This document shows, one piece after another, positions 5,845 through 11,625 of a DNA stretch of 15,813 nt. The stretch is from an uncultured Micavibrio sp. (GTDB taxonomy: Bacteria; Pseudomonadota; Alphaproteobacteria; Micavibrionales; UBA1664): the NCBI GenBank assembly GCA_937896295.1, contig CALBME010000138.1, positions 1-15,813 on the forward strand. The letters run 5' to 3'. How positions within the stretch are numbered: the stretch's first letter is position 1; the number at the start of each line of letters is the position of its first letter. The translations under genes and the position numbers were made by a program. Below the pieces are notes generated by a model, which made no database searches, was not told the origin of the DNA, and worked only from the letters and a program-made list of their open reading frames with translations.

Positions 5845-7125
5845 CTAGAGTTCGAGTTCAGGTCCGCCCCGCTCGCGCTGGCGCTTGGCCTCGCGCGGGG
5901 CTTTGTGGGTTTCGCGGCTGACTTTCAGAGCCTGCGCCACCTGCCGGGCGAGGATCGCCTGTTGCTGGCGCTGGCGCGCGGTCAGCACATCGACGCGGCT
6001 TTGCAGCGCCGCGCGTTCGGCGCGCTGCGCATGGCCCAGAGTCTCGCGCTGGGTACGGTCGCGCTTGAGGCACTGATAGGCCTCGCGCTCATTCTCGCGG
6101 CGCACCTCAAACAGCCGCCCGGTCAGCACGTCCAGCACGACGCCGACGCCCTGCCGGAACTTGGCGGCGCGCTGGCGGCTTTCCGCCTGCCATCGCTCAC
6201 GCTGGCCCTTTTCCAGCCGCTGGCGTTCGGCGCGGTGTTGCTGGACCAGGTCGCGGACTTGGTCCAGCAGCACCTTGCGTTCAGCCGCCTTCTCGGCGCG
6301 CTCCTGCGCAATGAACTCCCGAAGCTGGGTGCGCACGCGCGCCTTGAGATCGTCCTGCACCGCCGCCACGGACGGCAAGGACTCAGGTGCGCCGAGGCGC
6401 TCTTCCATTTCCTTTGGCTTCACCCCGGCATAGCGGGAGAGCGAGAGAACCTCGCCGTTCAGATCGACCGCGACGAAGCCGCGCCGGTCGCCCTTGGCGA
6501 GGTAGAGGCCATGTTCCTCCAGCGCGTGCCGGAAGGCCGGAAGCGAGTCCGACGCTTTCCATGCGCCCGCGATCATCTGTTTGACCTCGCGCGGGTCCAG
6601 ATCGCCGCGCTTGCTCTGCTGCCATTCGGCCAGCGTGAAGTTGAGCGGGTTCTTCCAGCCGTCCGCCTTGTGGCCTTCCGGTAGTTCCCAGCCGTTTTCG
6701 AGAAACAGCTCCTTGGAGAGCGCGGCCAGCTTTCGCTTGTAGAAGGGCAGATTGATCGCGGTCATCGACTCCGCATCGACCCGCGACCAGACCACATGCG
6801 CATGCGCGCGCCCGTTCTTCTCGTGCATCACGATGGCGCGGGGCTGGCCCTCCAGTCCGAGCGCGCTTTCCGCGCGATCAGCGGCGGCGAGGAACTCCTC
6901 GCTCCCGACCTGTGCATCCTTGGGCGGGTTCAGGCTCAGCGAGAAGACGTGCTGACGGCACTTCGTACCCTTGGCGACGCCCTCGGCCTCGGCCATAGCG
7001 CCGTAAAGCGTGTCTGACGCAAAGCCGCGCTGCTCCAGCACGGTGACGTGGTCGTTGTCTTCGAGGTTCATCAGGTGCGTGGCGAGCTGGCGCGCGCCCT
7101 GACGCTGCGATCCTTTCAGGATCAT
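5845..7125 (-). CDS. MobP-type relaxase/mobilisation nuclease (426 aa)
   Basis: Relaxases nick the transferred strand at oriT and stay covalently bound to its 5' end. The N-terminal 200 residues match the relaxase/mobilisation nuclease domain: MILKGSQRQGARQLATHL at the start, LEDNDHVTVLEQRGF, Y41 in DTLYGAM as a candidate nucleophile, QHVFSLSLNPP (58-68), and the metal-binding three-histidine motif HEKNGRAHAH with H101, H108 and H110. Residues about 265-420 are a charged, Arg/Gln/Glu-rich helical tail with no obvious enzyme motif, likely coiled coil. Family members vary in length because of such tails. The ATG at 7125 overlaps the stop of the MobC-like gene in an ATGA junction, so translation is coupled. 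Which tyrosine is catalytic is inferred. Confidence 0.92.
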   Translation of the reverse strand: MILKGSQRQGARQLATHLMNLEDNDHVTVLEQRGFASDTLYGAMAEAEGVAKGTKCRQHVFSLSLNPPKDAQVGSEEFLAAADRAESALGLEGQPRAIVMHEKNGRAHAHVVWSRVDAESMTAINLPFYKRKLAALSKELFLENGWELPEGHKADGWKNPLNFTLAEWQQSKRGDLDPREVKQMIAGAWKASDSLPAFRHALEEHGLYLAKGDRRGFVAVDLNGEVLSLSRYAGVKPKEMEERLGAPESLPSVAAVQDDLKARVRTQLREFIAQERAEKAAERKVLLDQVRDLVQQHRAERQRLEKGQRERWQAESRQRAAKFRQGVGVVLDVLTGRLFEVRRENEREAYQCLKRDRTQRETLGHAQRAERAALQSRVDVLTARQRQQQAILARQVAQALKVSRETHKAPREAKRQRERGGPELEL

Positions 7126-7538
7126 GCGTCACCGCCTTTCGCGGCCTCGCCGAACACCGCCGACAGGCCCGCCGGGCTATCCGGCGCGGCAATCCCGAGC
7201 GCCGCCAGAAGGAAGGAGCGCATGAGCCGGATGTCGGCGCAGGCCGCACGAAGTTCGGTCTCAAGCTGGTCCGTGACCGGCAAGGCCCCGAGATTGGCCG
7301 CGCGCGCGAGCTGGTTCAGGTTGCTCGATAGATGGGTCCGCCCCAGCAGCGCCAAGGCGCGGCCCAGAGCCTCACCGTTCTGGACAGGCGCGCGCCGACG
7401 CACCGGGCGGACGGACTCGGAAAGGACGACTTCCTTGATGAAAGCCCCGAGTGGACGGCCCGCCGCCTTGGCGACCAGCGCCGCGCGTTCGTCATCACTC
7501 AGGCGGATCGAGAGGGGCGAAGGCCGGGGCTTGCTCAT
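7122..7538 (-). CDS. mobC: MobC-like relaxosome accessory protein (138 aa)
   Basis: MobC-type proteins bind at oriT, open the DNA and help the relaxase to nick. Residues 8-45 (LSIRLSDDERAALVAKAA..PLGAFIKEVVL) look like a ribbon-helix-helix DNA-binding unit. THLSSNLNQLARAANLG at about 68-84 is the signature of the MobC/plasmid mobilisation family. The C-terminal half is helical (LETELRAACADIRLMRSFLLAALG). Length is normal for the family. The start codon overlaps the stop of a possible 35-aa leader ORF (ATGA), and the stop overlaps the relaxase start (ATGA). It is the usual partner directly upstream of the relaxase. Confidence 0.88.
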   Translation of the reverse strand: MSKPRPSPLSIRLSDDERAALVAKAAGRPLGAFIKEVVLSESVRPVRRRAPVQNGEALGRALALLGRTHLSSNLNQLARAANLGALPVTDQLETELRAACADIRLMRSFLLAALGIAAPDSPAGLSAVFGEAAKGGDA

Positions 7539-7642
7539 GGCAGCAGCCCCGGATGCTTGCTTTCACAGTGCTTTAGCTCTAGCTCCCACTCAGCAAGCGT
7601 AGCGAAGATGAGGTTTGAAACCTCTCCCTCCGTCTCCGCCAT
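7535..7642 (-). CDS. Possible 35-aa leader peptide coupled to mobC
   Basis: An ATG at 7642 opens a 35-codon frame that starts MAETEGEV, contains FATLAEWELELKHCE and ends in GLLP. Its stop overlaps the mobC start as ATGA, the same junction used between mobC and the relaxase gene. The mobC ATG itself has only a distant GGGG as ribosome binding site, so coupling from this small frame would explain how mobC is translated. The frame's own ribosome binding site is weak. No family recognised; it could be chance. Confidence 0.4.
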   Translation of the reverse strand: MAETEGEVSNLIFATLAEWELELKHCESKHPGLLP

Positions 7643-8108
7643 TTCTATTACTCGAAAATGCCCAAAGTGATTTTACCCCCTCACAAATCTCCATGTGATG
7701 CGTGGTTCAGGGGCGTTTTGTGTGTACCGCACCCTGCGGACGGATTTGCCGTTATTTTCGCGCGGATGCTCTGAATGGGCAGATATGCTCTTTTTGGTGT
7801 GTACTTGATAAACTCGGTCAGTACACAGCCACAAGCTGATTTGATTCATATTTTCGCCGTACATTTTTAACCGCCGTCAGCGGTATCGTTTTTGAGCAGG
7901 CCGAACAGCGTTTGCGTGAATAAAAGGGTTTCTGCGTAATCAACGGCGATTGTGGCTCTCTGCGCCGGACCGTAGCATGGACGTATAGATCGACATCCGC
8001 CCATAGAGCCGAAAATCCTTATAAATCTGCTCTTTTCGCGCTTATCAACTGGACTTCGCGCGGTACCGAAGCATTCATGTCGAACCTTAAGAAAGAGAGG
8101 CATTCGAC
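7643..8108. other. Gene-free region with GTGTAC repeats upstream of the mobilisation genes
   Basis: No convincing gene lies here. GTGTGTAC occurs at 7720-7727 and 7797-7804, and GTACAC at 7821-7826 makes an inverted pair with the second copy (16-bp spacer). GAGCAT occurs twice on the minus strand about 19 bp apart (near 7765-7790). A small hairpin CCGCA-CCC-TGCGG is at 7727-7739. Another, ACCGC-CGTCA-GCGGT (7870-7884), is followed by a short T-run at 7889-7893 and could be a weak terminator. The position upstream of mobC is where an oriT or relaxosome-controlled promoter would be expected. The stretch 7830-8070 is less structured and shows nothing I can name. Confidence 0.5.
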
Positions 8109-8112
8109 ATGA
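8075..8112. promoter_or_regulatory. 10-bp inverted repeat around the RBS and start codon of the DUF2924 gene
   Basis: TCATGTCGAA (8075-8084) and TTCGACATGA (8103-8112) are perfect inverted 10-mers with an 18-bp spacer. The spacer contains the purine-rich AAGAAAGAGAGG ribosome binding site and the right arm includes the ATG at 8109. As RNA, the hairpin would hold the start codon in a stem. As DNA, it could be a binding site for the recombinase or a regulator. Confidence 0.5.
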
Positions 8113-8579
8113 GCAATAAAATGACAGCTTCAAACATGATTGGGCGCATCGCGGGTCTGCCGGACATGACGGCCACGGAGCTGAAGGCGTTGTGGCAGAG
8201 CCTTTACGCCAAAGAGCCACCGCCCTTCAACAAGACGTATTTCGTCAAACGGCTGGCCTACCGGATTCAGGAGCTGGAATACGGCGTGGACAGCCGCCCG
8301 CTGGAACGCCAGCTCGAAGCCCATGCCCGTCAGCAGATGGATATGCAGGGAAAGCCCAAGCGTAAAAGCAAACGTCAAACCCGTGACGCCCCAATCTCTG
8401 GCACACGGCTGATGCGAGAATACCAGGGTGAAGAGCATGTCGTGACGGTGTTGCCGCATGGCTTCGATTATCGCGGCCAGCGGTTTAAAAGCCTTTCCCG
8501 TATCGCCCGTACCATTACAGGAAAACAATGGTCGGGGCCTGTGTTCTTCGGCCTGCGCAGCGCGGGAGGAAAACGATGA
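8109..8579 (+). CDS. DUF2924 domain protein, partner of the serine recombinase (156 aa)
   Basis: DUF2924 proteins of alphaproteobacteria regularly sit directly before a large serine recombinase; their role in recombination is not known. Visible features are an N-terminal helical part with LPDMTATELKALWQSLY at about residues 17-33, then PPPFNKTYFVKRLAYRIQELEYG (37-59), a basic middle (KPKRKSKRQTR), and a C-terminal part GTRLMREYQGEEHVVTVLPHGFDYRGQRFKSLSRIAR..TGKQWSGPVFFGL that resembles the RAMA-like/DNA-binding end of such proteins. The gene is full length. The ATG at 8109 follows GAGAGG by about ten bases and lies inside an inverted repeat. Its stop overlaps the recombinase start in an ATGA junction, so the two are translated as a unit. 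Confidence 0.88.
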   Translation: MSNKMTASNMIGRIAGLPDMTATELKALWQSLYAKEPPPFNKTYFVKRLAYRIQELEYGVDSRPLERQLEAHARQQMDMQGKPKRKSKRQTRDAPISGTRLMREYQGEEHVVTVLPHGFDYRGQRFKSLSRIARTITGKQWSGPVFFGLRSAGGKR

Positions 8580-9191
8580 ACTCGCCCGTCAAACAAAAAA
8601 TCCGCTGCGCGGTTTATACCCGCAAATCCCATGAGGAAGGGCTGGAACAGGAATTCAATTCACTGGATGCGCAGCGCGAGGCAGCGGAAGCTTATATCAC
8701 GGCGCAGCGTCATGAAGGCTGGATGCTCTATCCCGACCGTTTTGATGATGGCGGGTTCACGGGTGGGAATATCGAACGCCCCGCTCTCAAGCGCCTGATG
8801 GCGGATATTGAGGCAGGCAAGATCGATGTAGTTGTGGTTTACAAGATTGATCGTCTGACGCGATCACTTGCGGATTTTTCAAAGCTGATTGAGATTTTTG
8901 AAAAATACCATGTCAGTTTTGTATCCGTAACACAGCAGTTTAACACCACCACATCAATGGGACGGCTGGTGTTGAACGTCCTTCTTTCCTTCGCGCAGTT
9001 CGAGCGTGAGGTCACGGGCGAGCGCATCCGCGACAAGCTGGCTGCCAGCAAACGTAAGGGCATGTGGATGGGCGGTGTGCCGCCGATGGGGTATAATGTC
9101 GATAATCGCAAGCTCGTCATCGACCCACCGCAGGCGGAAATCATCCGTTTTATCTTCGCGCGGTTTCTGGCCACGCGCTCTGTGACCAGGC

Positions 9192-9440
9192 GTGGAGCCG
9201 GAGAAGGCCAATTTACAGGCCAGCCGCACCGTCAAGGGCGGACAGGCCGCGACGGTGGCCACCGCAGGTCTGGGCGCGGTGGAAGCCGTCCAGCAGACCC
9301 TCGACCCCGCCCGAGACGCGCTGATGGGGCTGGCTCCGTATCTGGACGTGGCCAAATGGCTGCTCTTGGCCGTGACGCTGATCGGCATCGGCGTGATGGT
9401 CTGGGCGCGGATCGACGACCGCCGCAAGGGGCTGCGCTGA
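9192..9440 (+). pseudogene. Phage endolysin C-terminal membrane tail, 5' end lost (about 82 aa)
   Basis: The frame is open from 9186, with a stop just before it inside the recombinase remnant. It encodes PEKANLQASRTVKGGQAATVATAGLGAVEAVQQTLDP, followed by a hydrophobic helix WLLLAVTLIGIGVMVWARI and a basic end DDRRKGLR. This is the linker plus C-terminal membrane tail found on many alphaproteobacterial phage lysozymes. The catalytic N-terminal domain (about 150-170 residues) is absent, having been cut at the junction near 9187. The first possible start is GTG at 9192, without a good ribosome binding site. It overlaps the i-spanin start by one base (TGATG), the normal arrangement of a lysis cassette. 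A short holin-like membrane protein is an alternative reading. Confidence 0.6.
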
Positions 9441-9667
9441 TGTGGATGGTCGTTAAAGCCTGGCTCCTGCGCCTCATCGGCTGGGGCGTGGCGGCCCTGT
9501 CGGTGGCAGCGGTGCTGTTCGGCGCGCGGCAGGCAGGCCGGAATGCCGAGCGCGTGGATCAACTCAAGAAGTCATTGGAGGTGAAAGATGCCCAACTTCG
9601 TGCGACGCTGGATGCTCCCCGCAATCGCGGTGAGCTTGTTGACCGCCTGCGCGATGGCAAATTCTGA
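9440..9667 (+). CDS. i-spanin-like (Rz-type) inner-membrane protein (75 aa)
   Basis: Spanins fuse the inner and outer membranes in the last step of phage lysis. The frame from the ATG at 9440 gives an N-terminal membrane helix at about residues 8-28 (LLRLIGWGVAALSVAAVLFG) followed by a charged periplasmic coiled coil (ERVDQLKKSLEVKDAQLRATLD..ELVDRLRDGKF). This is the layout of a short i-spanin. The start overlaps the stop of the endolysin tail, and the o-spanin gene begins inside it at 9588 in another frame. It shares its reading frame with the truncated recombinase, so it can also be read as the tail of that fusion. In its phage setting the ATG at 9440 is the native start. Confidence 0.7.
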   Translation: MWMVVKAWLLRLIGWGVAALSVAAVLFGARQAGRNAERVDQLKKSLEVKDAQLRATLDAPRNRGELVDRLRDGKF

Positions 9668-9821
9668 TTCGGTCTGCGTTTGCCCGCCGATCCAGAAATA
9701 TGATCGGGAATTTCAGCGCAGGCTGGCCGACGAGATTGAGGCCGCGTCTGCGGATGCTGCGTTCCCCGTGGCCTTGCAGGATTATGCCCTCCTCCGGTTG
9801 CAGACACAGAAATGTCGCTAA
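9588..9821 (+). CDS. o-spanin-like (Rz1-type) lipoprotein (77 aa)
   Basis: Outer-membrane partner of the i-spanin. The N-terminus MPNFVRRWMLPAIAVSLLTAC is a lipoprotein signal peptide with lipobox LTAC and lipidated C21. The mature part is short, with CPPIQKYDREFQRRLADEI and VALQDYALLRLQTQKCR, a pattern common to small Rz1-like lysis lipoproteins of alphaproteobacterial prophages. The ATG at 9588 has a strong GGAGG six bases upstream, located within the i-spanin gene. The first 80 bp overlap that gene out of frame, the embedded or overlapping layout typical of Rz/Rz1 pairs. The gene is intact. No other phage genes adjoin it, so it is probably a leftover of a deleted prophage. Confidence 0.78.
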   Translation: MPNFVRRWMLPAIAVSLLTACAMANSDSVCVCPPIQKYDREFQRRLADEIEAASADAAFPVALQDYALLRLQTQKCR

Positions 9822-9855
9822 ATGGATAAAAAATGCCTCCGGCCCATGTTTCTGA

Positions 9856-9883
9856 TTCAAAATCTTAACCATTGAGGTATAAT
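9856..9883 (+). promoter_or_regulatory. Sigma70-like promoter giving a near-leaderless DUF488 mRNA
   Basis: A consensus -10 TATAAT (9878-9883) has a fair -35 TTCAAA (9856-9861) at 16 bp. Transcription would start at about 9890, one or two bases before the ATG at 9892. No Shine-Dalgarno lies at proper distance before that ATG (GAGG is 14 bases away and inside the promoter). This supports leaderless translation. Confidence 0.6.
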
Positions 9884-9891
9884 AAATAGCC

Positions 9892-10788
9892 ATGAATCAA
9901 GAACCCGTATCCCTCAATTATCGCCAAAAGACGCTGATCGGACTCCTCAGCGCCTTCGGTGGGCATTTATCAAACACGGATTTCCAGAAGTATCTTTTCC
10001 TGTTTACGCGGGAATTTGAGAAAGAGCCGTCCTTCGAATTCGTGCCTTATAAATTTGGCAGCTTTTCCTTCCAGTCCTACGCCGATAAACGCCGTCTTGT
10101 TGAGGTGGGTGCCTTGGCTGACAGCAACGACTGGCAATTGCAGGATGATTTTCTTGCGAAGGGCTTGTTTGACGAAGCGGCCTTTAATGAATGCTACAAC
10201 AAATATTCCCGCTTGAAGGGAACGAAGCTCATCCAGGATGTATATCGCCGCTACCCCTATTACGCGATCAAAAGCGAAATCGCCGCCAAGCATATGAATG
10301 CTCAAGAGATGAGCGCAATCGCAGCGGAACGTCCCGATGACGCTTCCCCATGCTTTTTTACTATCGGTTATGAAGGTTCCTCTTTCGAGGGGTATTTGAA
10401 CCGCCTGATCAAAAACAACGTCAAGACGCTCGTGGATGTGCGCCGCAATCCCCTGAGCCGCAAATATGGCTTCTCAAAAAAGACGCTGTCCGACACCGTA
10501 AAAAACCTTGGGATCGACTATGTGCATATCCCTGAATTGGGGATCGCTTCCGAAAGGCGGCAGGAATTGAACACTCAGGCTGATTACGATCGCCTGTTTG
10601 ATTCCTACGAAAAGCAGGAGTTGAAGCGCAATGGCAAGGCGTTGCAAGACCTGTTCGATCTTTTCCTGAAGGACAAGCGCATCGCCATTACCTGTTTCGA
10701 GGCGCATGTTTGCATGTGCCATCGTGGGCGGGTCGCCAAGGCTATTTCCGCTCTACCTGGTTGGAAATACGACATCAAACACATCTAA
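9892..10788 (+). CDS. DUF488 protein with N-terminal Panacea/DUF4065-like region (298 aa)
   Basis: The C-terminal half is a DUF488 domain: FFTIGYEGSSFEGYL (155-169), LVDVRRNPLSRKYGFSK (180-196), IDYVHIPELGI (208-218) and the cysteine/histidine segment ITCFEAHVCMCHRGRVA (266-282). Its activity is unknown; the conserved Cys, His and Arg residues suggest an enzyme. The N-terminal part (residues 8-75: YRQKTLIGLLSAFGGHLSNTDFQKYLFLF, then FEFVPYKFGSFSFQSYADKRRLVEVGAL) resembles the Panacea/DUF4065 fold, which in several toxin-antitoxin systems neutralises toxins. That match is by eye. It is followed after 12 bp by the 274-aa gene, so both are probably one transcript. The pair converges on Type III restriction-modification genes and has lower GC than the mobilisation module, as expected for a defence-island cassette. 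Start at 9892, next to its promoter. Confidence 0.85.
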   Translation: MNQEPVSLNYRQKTLIGLLSAFGGHLSNTDFQKYLFLFTREFEKEPSFEFVPYKFGSFSFQSYADKRRLVEVGALADSNDWQLQDDFLAKGLFDEAAFNECYNKYSRLKGTKLIQDVYRRYPYYAIKSEIAAKHMNAQEMSAIAAERPDDASPCFFTIGYEGSSFEGYLNRLIKNNVKTLVDVRRNPLSRKYGFSKKTLSDTVKNLGIDYVHIPELGIASERRQELNTQADYDRLFDSYEKQELKRNGKALQDLFDLFLKDKRIAITCFEAHVCMCHRGRVAKAISALPGWKYDIKHI

Positions 10789-10800
10789 AGTCTGATCATC

Positions 10801-11625
10801 ATGGCAAAAGAGAAAGTCCTGATAGCTGTCAAAACCTATCCGACGCTTTCCAAAAGCCACACGGAAACAGCATGCACAGCGGGTTTCCGCGAAGACGGAT
10901 CATGGATACGGCTCTATCCGATACCGTTCCGCCTGCTGGATGGGGACAAACAGTACGAAAAATATCAGTGGGTCGAAGTCAACACCGCCACAAATTCAAA
11001 AGACCCAAGGCCGGAGAGCCGCAAGGTCATCAACATCGATGACATCACTCTGCTCAATAAAGTTGAAACGGGGAAAAGTCGTGACTGGGCGGAGCGGCGG
11101 CGGCTGATCCTCGGCAAAAACAAGATTTACACCAACAAGGACGAGATTATCCAAAAGGCTCACGCCAACGAGGTTTCTTTGGTCATCTTCAAGCCCACCC
11201 AGATTCTGGATTTCGTGGTGGAGGACGCCGATCCCGACTGGGAGCAGGACAAAGTTGACGGCATCCTCAACGACCTGAAACAGGGCGACCTGTTCGCGGA
11301 AAAAAGCGAAGAGGATTTCAAGCTGGTGCGAAAACTGCCCTATAAATTCTCATACAGATTCCTCGACGACGCAGGCAAGGAAAGCACCTTGATGATCGAG
11401 GATTGGGAGATCGGCCAGCTTTACTGGAATTGCGTCAGGGACTACGGCAAGGATCAGGCCGTTGCCAAGGTTCGCCAACAATACATGGATAATTTTGCCC
11501 AGACAAAAGACCTACATCTTTTCCTTGGCACGACCTATTTGCACCATGTCCGACGTGCCAGAAACCCCTTCGTGATCATCGGCACATTCCATCCCCCACA
11601 CGTCACGCAGGAAAGTTTGTTCTAA
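10801..11625 (+). CDS. Conserved-looking hypothetical protein paired with DUF488 (274 aa)
   Basis: I do not recognise a named domain. The N-terminus is beta-rich and looks conserved: KVLIAVKTYPTLSKSHTETACTAGF..DGSWIRLYPIPFRLL, then YEKYQWVEV (residues 5-60). A middle part has RDWAERRRLILG and VSLVIFKPTQILDF, and the C-terminal part has LPYKFSYRFLDD..STLMIEDWEIGQLYWNCVRDYG (about 178-220), LHLFLGTTYLHH and NPFVIIGTFHPP (about 235-268). No signal peptide, membrane segment or nucleotide-binding loop is visible. The reading IRLYP followed by FR suggests a small-molecule or nucleic-acid binding fold, but this is a guess. It follows the DUF488 gene by 12 bp without a clear ribosome binding site, consistent with operon translation. 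Its stop overlaps the stop of the convergent Res gene. Confidence 0.8.
   Translation: MAKEKVLIAVKTYPTLSKSHTETACTAGFREDGSWIRLYPIPFRLLDGDKQYEKYQWVEVNTATNSKDPRPESRKVINIDDITLLNKVETGKSRDWAERRRLILGKNKIYTNKDEIIQKAHANEVSLVIFKPTQILDFVVEDADPDWEQDKVDGILNDLKQGDLFAEKSEEDFKLVRKLPYKFSYRFLDDAGKESTLMIEDWEIGQLYWNCVRDYGKDQAVAKVRQQYMDNFAQTKDLHLFLGTTYLHHVRRARNPFVIIGTFHPPHVTQESLF

Larger units (their letters stand above)
8576..9667 (+). pseudogene. Large serine recombinase, truncated after about 204 residues and fused by readthrough to phage sequence
   Basis: Large serine recombinases integrate and excise elements through a serine-DNA link. The resolvase catalytic domain is intact: nucleophile S18 in VYTRKS, LDAQR (30-34), GGFTGGN (59-65), KIDRLTRS with R93 and R96 (90-97), SVTQQFNTTTSMGR (117-130) and FEREVTGERIRDK (142-154). 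The next domain begins normally (GVPPMGYNVDNRKLVIDPPQAEIIRFIF) but homology stops after FLATRSVTR at about 9187. The zinc-ribbon and coiled-coil C-terminal half (another 250-400 residues) is missing. The frame stays open through out-of-phase endolysin remnant sequence (RRGAGEGQ, then low-complexity Arg/Gly) and then coincides with the frame of the i-spanin, ending at 9667. The ATG at 8576 has GGGAGGAAAACG before it and overlaps the DUF2924 stop; an earlier ATG at 8528 is inside that gene. Likely inactive in integration. Confidence 0.85.

Noticed and set aside
5056..6684. Long open frame of 542 codons on the plus strand opposite the coupling protein and relaxase
   Set aside because: It crosses two well-supported minus-strand genes with clear motifs and consists of low-complexity Arg/Leu/Gly/His-rich sequence, the usual shadow in GC-rich DNA.
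7720..7826. Replication-origin iterons
   Set aside because: Only two direct copies and one inverted copy of an 8-bp or shorter sequence, and no replication initiator gene in the window.
7673..7864. Minus-strand frame of 63 codons in the region upstream of mobC
   Set aside because: No ribosome binding site, no domain, and it covers the repeat-rich non-coding region; residue make-up does not look like a protein.
7867..8220. Minus-strand frame of 117 codons overlapping the start of the DUF2924 gene
   Set aside because: It overlaps a well-supported gene and its inverted-repeat leader, and has no recognisable features.
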